The position numbers and the translations under genes were made by a program. Positions 9,911 through 21,294 of a DNA stretch of 64,000 bases are shown here, one piece after another. The DNA comes from Strongylocentrotus purpuratus (lineage: Eukaryota; Echinodermata; Echinoidea; Camarodonta; Strongylocentrotidae): the NCBI RefSeq assembly GCF_000002235.5, contig NW_022145594.1:19738390-19802389 (forward strand). The letters run 5' to 3'. The notes beneath the pieces were generated by a model that saw only the letters and a program-made list of their open reading frames with translations, was not told where the DNA came from and did no database searches. The first letter of the stretch is position 1, and each line of letters opens with the position of its first letter.

Positions 9911-10139
9911 AGTTAGGCTTGAAGCTTGATACTATATTGATGTCAGAAGACATTCAAAAGAGGAAAGCTTTAGATTTGTTTTCAAAGATTGATTCCTTGT
10001 GAGTATACAGTTGACAGCAAAAAACCCAAATTATGTAAAATTATGAAGAGCTCGCTACGCAGCATGGCACACACCCACGTCAACACCACTAGATTGAAAA
10101 AAAAACTCTGAAAATGCTAACGATCTGGAGTGTTATCAA
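9911..10139. other. Probable LINE 5' end, then start of the array family
   Basis: No clear protein is visible. From about 10,115 (GGAGTGTTATCAAG) the sequence matches the tandem-array unit of 12-30 kb, which continues after the next element. Confidence 0.4.
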
Positions 10140-10154
10140 GTAATATTGAATCCA

Positions 10155-10255
10155 TGACACATGCTCCGCCGACAATTGCTCCGCATGAAGCGATAAATGC
10201 TCCGGTAACATTTGCTCCGATGACATTTGCTCCACTCCAAAAGTGCCCCGTAAAA
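10155..10255. repeat. Left GGAGCAA minisatellite (short arm)
   Basis: About six degenerate units in the TGCTCC orientation, followed by CCGTAAAATACAAATGCTA, whose complement precedes the right array. Confidence 0.75.
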
Positions 10256-11504
10256 TACAAATGCTACTTGTACTTCAACAAAATAAATGATTCGCCGACA
10301 ATTTTTTCTATTCATGGGTTATTTTTTGTTTGTTTTCTTGTTGTTTCTTTTTCTGATAGCAATTCATGAAATAATGTAGATCAAATGAAATTTATGAATG
10401 TTGTTGAAATTAAATGAATGAATGTTGATGATGTTGGAGAAAAAGGAGTTGACTAAAAGTAATTTCGAATATACTGAAATAACTTTTCATCAACCACTTT
10501 ACGTCCCAGATAATGTACACTAAGCAATCATTGCATGTCAGGGGAAGTAAAATCTTATTTTGCAATGTTTCTATTCCAGAGCAATTCGACACATGTATCA
10601 TACGTTTCCTGTTTGAGCTGTAATTGTTTTCTAGATTTGTATTGTTATTAAGGATATTTACCATCCAACAATTGATATGTAGGATTGTTTTTATGTTATT
10701 ATGCTGCCTGTTGCATCACCATTTGAGAGTGTTTTGGCTATCGTTCGGTTAGCAAGAATATTATACCTATTTTGCAACATCAGCATAGATTCTTTGATAT
10801 GTTAATAATTATATGGTGCTCAATCCTCTTGTTTTTTTAGATCAGTTTTTAAAAATTCTTTGATCAATATCTCGGATGTTTGTTCTTTTTTTGTGTGTTT
10901 CCTCGTTTTTGAGACAATTCGGAATGACGCATAAATAGGCCTATTTTGTACGTGCATAATTATGAATATCCAAAAACTGGTTAAAAACAACCTTAATTTC
11001 TGGGAAAAGTATCTTTTGTGTGTGTTTTCGCATTTTGTTTCCTTCTCAGTTAGGAAGAATGTTATAACTTTTTAAAAGGTTCCCTGAAAGAGGTTGCTCG
11101 TCAAAGGCCTTTATAATTTATTTTAGTAATGACAACAAATTGCTGAAGTGTTCGGGCTGAACATTTATACCAGAATTGTATACTACTACTTGTTTCTGCA
11201 TGTAGCGCTAGTGCCTGAGGAGGATTTCGTGAGCAAATCTATCGATTCGATAATCCCTAAATCTTGTTTATGTACACCTAATCTAATTTCACAATGCTGT
11301 TTATTTCGAAATGTAATTGGATGACCAGAACTCCAATAAAAAAAAACAGAAAACGTATGATACATGTGTCAAACTGCTCTAAAATAGAAAGATTGCAAAA
11401 GAAGTTTTTTTTTTCCCCTGACATGAAATGATTGCTTAGTGTACATTAGCTAAAAAATATAAAAAATATTGTCGCCTTAGCATTTGTATTTTACGGGTCA
11501 CTTT

Positions 11505-12070
11505 TGGGGCGGAGCAAATGTCGTCGGAGCAAATGTCACCGGAGCAAATATCGGCGGAGCAAATGTCGTCGGAGCAACTGTCGTTCGAGGAGCATTTGTC
11601 ACCGGAGCATTTATCGCTTCACGCAGAGCAATTGTCGGCGAAGCAAATGTCGCGGAGCAATTGTCGGCGGAGCAAATAACGGCGAAGCAATTGTCGTCGG
11701 AGCAACTGTCGTCGGAGCAACTGTCACCGAGCATGTATCGATTCATGCGGAGCAAATGTCGCGGAGCAATTGTCGGAAGAGCAATTGTCGTCGGAGCAAC
11801 TGTCGACAGAGCAACTGTCGGCGGATCAAATGTCGGCGGAGCAATAGACGTCGGAGTGAATGTCGTCGGAGCAACTGTCACCGAGCATTTATTGCTTCAT
11901 GCGGAGCAAATGTCGCGGAGCAATTGTCGGAAGAGCAATTGTTGTCGGAGCAACTGTCGGCGGAGCAAATGTCGGCGGAGCATTAGACGTCGGAGTGAAT
12001 GTCGCGGAGCAATTGTCGCGTTTTGCGGAGTAAATGTCGGCGGAGCAATCGTCGGCGGAGCATGTGTCGG
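11505..12070. repeat. Right GGAGCAA minisatellite (long arm)
   Basis: About 37 units of 15 bp. A higher-order repeat of about 150 bp starts at the TGTCACCGAGCAT phrases near 11,726 and 11,877. Long frames on both strands are by-products of a unit length divisible by three and are not genes. Confidence 0.85.
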
Positions 12071-12421
12071 GTTACCGTAATATTATGTACATTGACATAA
12101 TGGCAGTAAAATATTAAGCCGAAATCTTAAAATACTGAGAGGAAGGGATGAGGGTACATGACATTGATACAGAGCTTTCATCCAATATTTGTTATAACAT
12201 ATTACACTGTTACATGAGTACTAAATAATGTGGAAAGAGAGGACAAAACATTGAATAAAAAAGCAAAATCAAATTGGTTCTTCTTTAGAGTTGTTTTAAA
12301 CTTTTGATATGCCTTAGTTTGGACATAGAGAATTTAAAGAAATACATTTTCTTTAGCACAAATCAACATAACACATGTACTAAGCGACAGTGTTCAATGG
12401 TTACATGTTATGCATACAAAC

Positions 12422-12484
12422 CTTGAACAAACGTGATATCCTATGTCTTCGCAAATTCAACTCTGGGTCGGGTAGCTCGTATTT
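12422..12484 (-). CDS. Candidate phase-0 mini-exon, 21 codons
   Basis: On the minus strand an acceptor (CAACTCTTTCAG) is followed by 63 open nucleotides and a donor (AAG then GTTTGTATG). The peptide begins KYELPDPELNLRRHR and ends SRLFK; it is charged and protein-like. It lies at the same place in its unit as the 48-nt segments of the array. It is the left-most and most diverged of the series. Function unknown. Confidence 0.5.
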
Positions 12485-12689
12485 CTGAAAGAGTTGAGAA
12501 GGGATTTAAGAGAATTTGAAAGCATGAGGTCCATACAGGAGATTTTGACTCCAAATTTATCTGGCAAGGCAGATTTAACAAGCTGTGTTTCTTTCTATTT
12601 ACAGGTATAGCTTTCACCACTTTTCCTGAAACTTCACAGAGTATGGAAGTACTTATCTATTGCACTCAGCACTCCTAATCCTTTAAAGA

Positions 12690-12885
12690 CCGTCACCACT
12701 ACTGGGCCAGAAGGGATTAGACCACACAGAGAGCCATCGAGGTCACTGTGACAGGTGGCTATCTCATTAACTCAGCTCTCATTTAACATAAGAAAAAGAG
12801 GATCATGGGGGACCAACAGGCACCGATTGGGGAAGTTTTCTATAATTATAGAGGGAGCAAGTAGCTACAAGTATGGCAGTGTGCC
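12690..12885 (+). repeat. About 190-bp dispersed repeat, copy 1
   Basis: It contains GGCTATCTCATTAACTCAGC and GGGGACCAACAGGCACCG. Copies occur at 41,085-41,285 (minus) and 43,430-43,608 (plus). Other units of the array lack it, so it is an insertion into this diverged unit. The class is unclear. Confidence 0.75.
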
Positions 12886-13176
12886 TTTAAACTGTCTGTA
12901 TTATTAAACGTCCAATCACAATAAAAATTCAATTTCTAGAGAAAAAACACAACAAATTATGATTTTTACCTAAAATTGCAACGTTAATCAATCTCAATTC
13001 AGTTAAAATTGTTATTAAAGTGTAGATGATTTATTTCTCTTTCATAGGGGGGGGGGGGGGGTACATGACATTGTTTTAGAGATTTCATCCAATTTGGGTT
13101 ATACCCTACTACACTGTTACGCGAGGACTAAATAATGTGGAAAGAGAGGGAAAAAACATTGAAAACAAAATCAAAA

Positions 13177-13200
13177 TCAAATTTGTTCAAGATCGCTCAT
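13177..13200 (-). pseudogene. Truncated mini-exon relic
   Basis: After an acceptor CTCTTTTCAG the minus strand reads MSDLEQI then a stop, with no donor. This resembles the start of the 57.4 kb exon (MSDQEL). The unit is about 440 bp shorter than usual and the deletion joins the exon to upstream intron sequence. Confidence 0.45.
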
Positions 13201-14612
13201 CTGAAAAGAGTTGAGGAAGAATTTAAGAGCATTCATCAATCATGTGATCCTGTAAAGGACAGTGTGTCTCAAAAGAGGGTTGTTTTGGAGTTTTTTCCCC
13301 TAAGGGGATATTACAGGTATGGAAAATGGTGTTTTTTAAGGAATATATACGCCTTTAGAAAAATAAACATTTGGAAAGACAAGTATTCACTATAATTATG
13401 ATTACATATTTCAACATTGTGCCTGGTATCTAGGTACCAAAAGGGATCATTGTTACCATGGAAAAGACCGATTTTTCGGAGAGAGCCTTTTAGCTAGACA
13501 AGTATTAACCCGTTGGCTACTGAATTATCTCATTCCCATAGGCTGTAGCACAGGAACCACCAAGTTCCAGTAGGCAATGGGTTAACCCTAATAAAATCAT
13601 GTATCTATTAAGGCATTGTTTCAGGTATCAAGGTACCAACGGAGATCATTGTTTTCAATAGGGAATACTGATTATCTCGACGAGGCAGATAACCCAGGCT
13701 TTTTGGAGAGGCAGCTCTGTCATTCTTTTCTTTTTTAAATATCTGGATGGCTCTTTCTCATTCAAGTTGTTCCTCAACCAGTAGGATGAGATTTTTTGAT
13801 GATTTTCTCCTTAGAAAGTTAACATTGGCTCCACAAGTAATAGATCGAATATTATGTATTTTTCACTACTGATTCTATTCTGGTCATGTTGTAGTTCCAT
13901 TGATTAATCCAGAGTATTTTCGTACCATTCATGTCCAGGCTTTGAGGGTGTTTTGGGGTTTAGAAACTTACTGCAGTTGTACAATACCTACATGTCTAAC
14001 TGAATATTTTACGCTACTTGTCCAAAAGCTAGATGGTTTCATATTTGCTGATCAATGACAAGTTGCAACTGATGCTACTAAAATCAATGCACATTCGATT
14101 AGCTGTGACAAGATCTTTCATAGCTTTTTTGGCGATTGTCATTCAAAATCAGTTTAATGAAATGGGCTCTAAACTACCCATACGATGAAATTTATTGAAT
14201 ACAGAACATGAGGGTATTGTAATTAATTCTGAACTTGCTAGAGAGCTTGAGTGTTATCAAGTAGCATATGTACATTGACATACCAGCAGTAAAATACCAA
14301 GCTGTAATATAAAAATGCTGCAAGGTGAACGGGGTACACCACATTCATAGAGTTTTTTTTTAGTTTTTTTATCCCATTTGGTTACACCCTTCAACATTAT
14401 AACGTGAGGAATAAATAATGTGTAAAGAGAAGACACCACGTTGAATATAAAATCAAAATCTTATTTGTTATTCTTTTGAGGTGTTTTAAACTTTTTAATA
14501 TGCCTTCAATAGTTCGGACATGTGAAGTTACACAGAAATAGATCTTCTTCAGCATAAGAGAACACATGGACTTGGCAACAGTGTTCAATGGGTACAAATT
14601 ATGTATACAAAC

Positions 14613-14660
14613 CGGCCAATCTGTACTTCCAGAACCAGACGGAGCTCCGGAAAGGATCAT
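14613..14660 (-). CDS. Candidate 48-nt mini-exon, array copy 1
   Basis: Acceptor CTCTTTTCAG, then 16 codons MILSGAPSGSGSTDWP, then donor GTTTGTATAC. The reading phase is 0 at both sides, so inclusion of any number of copies keeps the frame. No family is recognised. The same segment recurs in nine further units, always 48 nt. Confidence 0.5.
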
Positions 14661-15716
14661 CTGAAAAGAGTTGAGGACGAATTTAAGAGCATTGAACATT
14701 CATGAAATCCCAACAGGACATCATGTTCGGAAAGAGGGTTGTTCAAGAGTTGTTTCCCCCAAGGGAATATTACAGGTATGGGGAAATATTTTTTTGGGAA
14801 TATATACACCTTCAGAAATAAAACCTTGGGAAAGACCAGTGACCACTTAACGATCATATAAGTAATTTTTGTGCCTGGTATCTAAGTACCAAAATAGATA
14901 TTCTTTCCATGGGAAAGACAGATTTTTCTGACAGAGCCGTTAAGGTAGAAAAGCAACCGACCTATAATCATATATCTTTTAAGGCATTGTTTCGGGTATC
15001 AAGGTACCAAAGGAGATCTTTGTTTTCTATGGGAAAGACTGATTCTCTCGCGAAGCAGATCTCTCAGACCTTTTGAAGAGAAGACTCTGTCATTCGTTTC
15101 TCTAAGAAATATGTTAATGGCTCTTTCTCATTCAAGTTGTTCCTCAACCAGTAGGATGAGATTTTTTGATGATTTTCTCCTTAGAAAGTTAGCATTGGCT
15201 CCACAAGTAATAGATCGAATATTTTGTATTTTTCACTACTGATTCTATTCTGGTCATGTTGTAGTTCCATTGATAAATCCAGAGTATTTTCGTACCATTC
15301 ATGTCCAGGCTTTGAGGGTGTCTTTGGGTTTTAATAGAAACTTACTGCATTTGTACAATACCTACATATCTAACTGAATATTTTACGCTATTTGTCCAAA
15401 AGCTAGATGGTTTCATATTTGCTGATCAATGACAAGTTGCAACTGGGAACACCACATTCATAGAGTTTTTTTTTATCCAATTTGGTTACACCCTTCAACA
15501 TTATAACGTGAGGAATAAATAATGTGGAAAGAGAAGACACCACGTTGAATATAAAATCAAAATCTTATTTGTTATTCTTTTGAGGTGTTTTAAACTTTTT
15601 AATATGCCTTCAATAGTTCGGACATGTGAAGTTACACAGAAATAGATCTTCTTCAGCATAAGAGAACACATGGACTTGGCAACAGTGTTCAATGGGTACA
15701 AATTATGTATACAAAC

Positions 15717-15764
15717 CGGCCAATCTGTACTTCCAGAACCAGACGGAGCTCCGGAAAGGATCAT
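15717..15764 (-). CDS. Candidate 48-nt mini-exon, array copy 2
   Basis: Peptide MILSGAPSGSGSTDWP, identical to copy 1, with the same acceptor and donor. It lies in a unit whose upstream neighbour is the short 1.1-kb form. Confidence 0.5.
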
Positions 15765-17086
15765 CTGAAAAGAGTTGAGGACGAATTTAAGAGCATTGAA
15801 CATTCATGAAATCCCAACAGGACATCATGTTCGAAAAGAGGGTTGTTCAAGAGTTGTTTCCCCCAAGGGAATATTACAGGTATGGGGAAATATTTTTTTG
15901 GGAATATATACACCTTCAGAAATAAAACCTTGGGAAAGACCAGTGACCACTTAACGATCATATAAGTAATTTTTGTGCCTGGTATCTAAGTACCAAAATA
16001 GATATTCTTTCCATGGGAAAGACAGATTTTTCTGACAGAGCCGTTAAGATAGAAAAGCAACCGACCTATAATCATATATCTTTTAAGGCATTGTTTCGGG
16101 TATCAAGGTACCAAAGGAGATCTTTGTTTTCTATGGGAAAGACTGATTCTCTCGCGAAGCAGATCTCTCAGACCTTTTGAAGAGAAGACTCTGTCATTCG
16201 TTTCTCTAAGAAATATGTTAATGGCTCTTTCTCATTCAAGTTGTTCCTCAACCAGTAGGATGAGATTTTTTGATGATTTTCTCCTTAGAAAGTTAGCATT
16301 GGCTCCACAAGTTATAGATCGAATATTTTGTATTTTTCACTACTGATTCTATTCTGGTCATGTTGTAGTTCCATTAATGAATCCAGAGTATTTTCGTACC
16401 ATTCATGTCCAGGTTTTGAGGGTGTTTTGGGGTTTAGAAACTTACTGCATTTGTACAATACCTACATGTCTAACTAAATATTTTACGCTACTTGTCCAAA
16501 AGCTAGATGGTTTCATATTTGCTGATCAATGACAAGTTGCAACTGATGCTACTAAAATCAATGCACATTCGATTAGCTGTGACAAGATCTTTCATAGCTT
16601 TTTTGGCGATTGTCATTCAAAATCAGTTTAATGAAATGGGCTCTGAACTACCCATACGATGAAATTTATTGAATACAGAACATGAGGGTATTGTAATTAA
16701 TTCTGAACTTGCTAGAGAGCTTGAGTGTTATCAAGTAGCATATGTACATTGACATACCAGCAGTAAAATAACAAGCTGTAATATAAAAATGCTGCAAGGT
16801 GAACGGGGTACACCACATTCATAGAGTTTTTTTTTTTATTTTTTATCCCATTTGGTTACACCCTTCAACATTATAACGTGAGGAATAAATAATGTGGAAA
16901 GAGAAGACACCACGTTGAATATAAAATCAAAATCTTATTTGTTATTCTTTTGAGGTGTTTTAAACTTTTTAATATGCCTTCAATAGTTCGGACATGTGAA
17001 GTTACACAGAAATAGATCTTCTTCAGCATAAGAGAACACATGGACTTGGCAACAGTGTTCAATGGGTACAAATTATGTATACAAAC

Positions 17087-17134
17087 CGGCCAATCTGTAC
17101 TTCCAGAACCAGACGGAGCTCCGGAAAGGATCAT
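17087..17134 (-). CDS. Candidate 48-nt mini-exon, array copy 3
   Basis: Peptide MILSGAPSGSGSTDWP with intact splice sites. Together with copies 1 and 2 it belongs to a repeating short-long unit pair of about 2.47 kb. Confidence 0.5.
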
Positions 17135-18188
17135 CTGAAAAGAGTTGAGGACGAATTTAAGAGCATTTAACATTCATGAGATCCCAACAGGACATCATGT
17201 TCGGAAAGAGGGTTGTTAAAGAGTTGTTTCCCCCAAGGGAATATTACAGGTATGGGGAAATATTTTTTTGGGAATATACACACCTTCAGAAATAAAACCT
17301 TGGGAAAGACCAGTGACCACTTAACGATCATATAAGTTATCTTTGTGCCTGGTATCTAAGTACCAAAATAGATATTCTTTCCATGGGAAAGACAGATTTT
17401 TCTGAGAGAGCCGTTAAGGTAGAAAAGCAACCGACCTATAATCATATATCTTTTAAGGCATTGTTTTGGGTATCAAGGTACCAAAGGAGATCTTTGTTTT
17501 CTATGGGGAAGACTGATTCTCTCGCGAAGCAGATCTCTTAGACCTTTTGAAGAGAAGACTCTGTCATTCGTTTCTCTAAGAAATATTTTAATGTCTCTTT
17601 CTCATTCAAGTTGTTCCTCAACCAGTAGGATGAGATTTTTTTAATGATTTTCTCCTTATAAAGTTAACATTGGCTCCACAAGTAATAGATCGTATATTAT
17701 GTATTTTTCACTACTGATTCTATTCTGGTGATGTTGTAGTTCCATTGATAAATCCAGAGTATTTTCGTACAATTCATGTCCAGGCTTTGAGGGTGTCTTT
17801 GGGTTTAGAAACTTACTGCATTTGTACAATACCTACATGTCTAACTGAATATTTTACGCTACTTGTCCAAAAGCTAGATGGTTTCATATTTGCTGATCAA
17901 TGACAAGTTGCAACTGGGAACACCACATTCATAGAGGTTTTTTTTTATCCAATTTGGTTACACCCTTCAACATTATAACGTGAGGAATAAATAATGTGGA
18001 AAGAGAAGACACCACGTTGAATATAAAATCAAAATCTTATTTGTTATTCTTTTGAGGTGTTTTAAACTTTTTAATATGCCTTCAATAGTTCGGACATGTG
18101 AAGTTACACAGAAATAGATCTTCTTCAGCATAAGAGAACACATGGACTTGGCAACAGTGTTCAATGGGTACAAATTATGTATACAAAC

Positions 18189-18236
18189 CGGCCAATCTGT
18201 ACTTCCAGAAACAGACGGAGCTCCGGAAGGGATCAT
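18189..18236 (-). CDS. Candidate 48-nt mini-exon, array copy 4
   Basis: Peptide MIPSGAPSVSGSTDWP: Leu3 becomes Pro and Gly9 becomes Val relative to copies 1-3. Splice sites are intact. A Harbinger-like MITE sits about 320 bp away, in the intron. Confidence 0.5.
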
Positions 18237-18557
18237 CTGAAAAGAGTTGAGGACGGATTTAAGAGCATTTAACATTCATGAGATCCCAACAGGACATCAT
18301 GTTCGGAAAGAGGGTTGTTCAAGAGTTGTTCCCCAAGGGAATATTACAGGTATGGGGGATTATTTTTTTGGGAATATATACACCTTCAGAAATAAAACCT
18401 TGGGAAAGACCAGTAACCACTTAACGATCATATAAGTTAACATTGTGCCTGGTATCTAAATACCAAAATACTTATTGTTTCCATGGGAAAAAACAGATTT
18501 TTCTGACAGAGCCGTTTAGGTAGAAAAGCAACCACACTATCATCATATATCTTTTAA

Positions 18558-18889
18558 GGCGAGGCGTCAAAAATAAATATACCAGCCAGCGGCAGCTAAC
18601 TGCACTTGTACGTCCTGGCTGCATTTTTTAAATTAGCTCAGCCGGCTACCGCTGGCGGTAGGACCCTCAATTAACTCATGATGTCATCATAATGGTCTCC
18701 GAACAAAAGCATGCGCCGGCTGCCGCCTTTCGAATGGAAACCGAGCCTCAGATCCCAGCCTGGCGCAAGCCGGCTGGGCTAATAAGTGAAAAATAATTGC
18801 CCCAGCCAGGCTTCGGCCGTAATTGCAGCCTCGATGCGCCAATACGTGAGGCGGCAGCCTGCTGGTATCGATATTTTTGACGCCTCGCC
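18558..18889. mobile_element. Harbinger-like MITE (GGCGAGGCGTC ends, TAA duplication)
   Basis: The ends read GGCGAGGCGTCAAAAATA in inverted orientation and TAA flanks both sides. Neighbouring units show the empty site (TTTTAAGGCATTG). The 332-bp interior is GC-rich with GCCGGCTGCCGCC-type inverted motifs. Related copies are at 37,451 and 44,670-45,007. A 3-bp TWA duplication is typical of PIF/Harbinger. Confidence 0.85.
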
Positions 18890-19884
18890 TAAGGCATTGT
18901 TTCGGGTACCAAGGTACCAAAGGAGATCTTGGTTTCCTATGGGGAAGACTGATTCTCTCGCGAAGCAGATCTCTCAGACCTTTTGAAGAGAAGACTCTGT
19001 CATTCGTTTCTTTAAGAATTATTTTAATGGCTCTTTCTCATTCAAGTTGTTCCTCAACCAGTAGGATGAGATTTTTTTAATGAATTTCTCCTTAGAAAGT
19101 TAACATTGGCTGCACAAGTAATGGATCGAATATTATGTATTTTTCACTACTGATTCTATTCTGGTCATGTTGTAGTTCCATTGATAAATCCAGAGTATTT
19201 TCGTACCATTCATGTCCAGGCTTTGAGGGTGTCTTTGGGTTTTAATAGAAACTTACTGCATTTGTACAATACCTACATATCTAACTGAATATTTTACGCT
19301 ATTTGTCCAAAAGCTAGATGGTTTCATATTTGCTGATCAATGACAAGTTGCAACTGATGCTACTAAAAGCAATGCACATTCGATTAGCTGTGGCAAGATC
19401 TTTCATAGCTTTTTTGGCAATTGTCATTCAAAATCAGTTTAATGAAATGGGCTCTGAACTACCCATACGATGAAATGTATTGAATACAGAACATGAGGGT
19501 ATTGTAATTAATTCTGAACTTGCTAGAGAGCTTGAGTGTTATCAAGTAGCATATGTACATTGACATACCAGCAGGAAAATACCAAGCTGTAATATAAAAA
19601 TGCTGCAAGGTGAACGGGGTACACCACATTCATAGAGTTTTTATCCCATTTAGTAACACCCTTCAACATTATAACGTGAAGAATAAATAATGTGGAAAGA
19701 GAAGACACCACATTAAATATAAAATGAAAATCTTATTTGTTATTCTTTTGAGGTGTTTTAAACTTTTTAATATGCCTTTAATAGTTCGGACATGTGAAGT
19801 TACACAGAAATAGATCTTCTTTAGCATAAGAGAACACATGGACTTGGCAACAGTGTTCAATGGGTACAAATTATGTATACAAAC

Positions 19885-19932
19885 CGGCCAATCTGTACTT
19901 CCAGAAACAGACGGAGCTCCGGAAGGGATCAT
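19885..19932 (-). CDS. Candidate 48-nt mini-exon, array copy 5
   Basis: Peptide MIPSGAPSVSGSTDWP, as in copy 4, with intact acceptor and donor. Confidence 0.5.
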
Positions 19933-21246
19933 CTGAAAAGAGTTGAGGACGAATTTAAGAGCATCTAACATTCATGAGATCCCAACAGGACATCATGTTC
20001 GGAAAGAGGGTTGTTAAAGAGTTGTTTCCCCCAAGGGAATATTACAGGTATGGGGAATTATTTTTTGTGGAATATACACACCTTCAGAAATAAAAAAAAC
20101 TTGGGAAAGACCAGTAACCACTTAACGATCATATTTTAACATTGTGCCTGGTATCTAAGTACCAAAATAAATATTGTTTCCATGGGAAAAACATATTTTT
20201 CTGACAGAGCCGTTAAGGTAGAAAAGCAACCACACTATCATCATATATCTATTAAGGCATTGTTTCGGGTATCAAGGTACCAAAGGAGATCTTTGTTTTA
20301 TATGGGGAAGACTGATTCTCTCGCGAAGCAGATCACTTAGACCTTTTGAAGAGAAGACTCTGTCATTTGTTTCTTTAAGAAATATTTTGATGGCTCTTTC
20401 TCATTCAAGTTGTTCCTCAAACAGTAGGATGGGATTTTTTGATGATTTTCTCCTTAGAAAGTTAACATTGGCTCCACATGTAATAGATCAAATATTATAT
20501 ATTTTTCACTACTGATTCTATTCTGGTCATGTTGTAGTTCCATTGATAAATCCAGAGTATTTTCGTACCATTCATGTCCAGGCTTTGAGGGTGTCTTTGG
20601 GTTTTAATAGAAACTTACTGCATTTGTACAATACCTACATATCTAACCGAATATTTTACGCTATTTGTCCAAAAGCTAGATGGTTTCATATTTGCTGATC
20701 AATGACAAGTTGCAACTGATGCTACTAAAAGCAATGCACATTCGATTAGCTGTGGCAAGATCTTTCATAGCTTTTTTGGCAATTGTCATTCAAAATCAGT
20801 TTAATGAAATGGGCTCTGAACTACCCATACGATGAAATGTATTGAATACAGAACATGAGGGTATTGTAATTAATTCTGAACTTGCTAGAGAGCTTGAGTG
20901 TTATCAAGTAGCATATGTACATTGACATACCAGCAGGAAAATACCAAGCTGTAATATAAAAATGCTGCAAGGTGAACGGGGTACACCACATTCATAGAGT
21001 TTTTATCCCATTTAGTAACACCCTTCAACATTATAACGTGAAGAATAAATAATGTGGAAAGAGAAGACACCACATTAAATATAAAATGAAAATCTTATTT
21101 GTTATTCTTTTGAGGTGTTTTAAACTTTTTAATATGCCTTTAATAGTTCGGACATGTGAAGTTACACAGAAATAGATCTTCTTTAGCATAAGAGAACACA
21201 TGGACTTGGCAACAGTGTTCAATGGGTACAAATTATGTATACAAAC

Positions 21247-21294
21247 CGGCCAATCTGTACTTCCAGAAACAGACGGAGCTCCGGAAGGGATCAT
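21247..21294 (-). CDS. Candidate 48-nt mini-exon, array copy 6
   Basis: Peptide MIPSGAPSVSGSTDWP. It lies in a unit that looks almost identical to the previous one, so the duplication is recent. Confidence 0.5.

Larger units (their letters stand above)
4545..9990 (-). mobile_element. APE-type LINE with 2A-like and PHD regions, interrupted by three insertions
   Basis: Read on the minus strand, the pieces follow LINE order: a 2A-like N-terminus and half a PHD finger (9,910-9,626), the second half (7,420-7,254), a linker, the endonuclease start (about 7,060-7,024), the rest of the endonuclease (6,122-5,650), and the reverse transcriptase with C-terminus (5,645-4,552). Removing the inserts restores sensible joins: CNV to WCHVDC in the PHD finger, and NFQSV to KKEAFW in the endonuclease. 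About 200 residues between endonuclease and reverse transcriptase are missing, and several stops and frameshifts are present, so the copy is dead. LINEs with N-terminal 2A peptides are known from sea urchins and other animals. The clade (CR1/Jockey-like) is a guess. Confidence 0.85.
10148..12076. mobile_element. Minisatellite-ended DNA transposon, 8-bp target duplication (hAT-like)
   Basis: GTAATATT flanks both ends (10,140-10,147 and 12,077-12,084). The tips read GAATCCATGACACATGCTCC and, from the right end, GGTAACCCGACACATGCTCC. Both ends carry arrays of a 15-bp unit near GGAGCAAATGTCGGC, in opposite orientation. Inner sequence is also inverted: 10,500-10,620 matches 11,345-11,460 reversed. 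The flanks join to give array sequence (GTTATCAAG then ATGTACATTGAC), so the insertion split an array unit. No transposase is present. The 8-bp duplication suggests hAT or P-like mobilisation. Confidence 0.8.

Noticed and set aside
11484-12080. 198-, 160- and 127-codon frames on both strands
   Set aside because: They arise from a 15-bp minisatellite, whose unit length is a multiple of three. All frames are repetitive and no start context or domain is seen.
18687-19080. Short frames across the GGCGAGGCGTC MITE
   Set aside because: The MITE is GC-rich with inverted motifs, which gives open frames on both strands; copies at 37 and 44 kb do not keep them.
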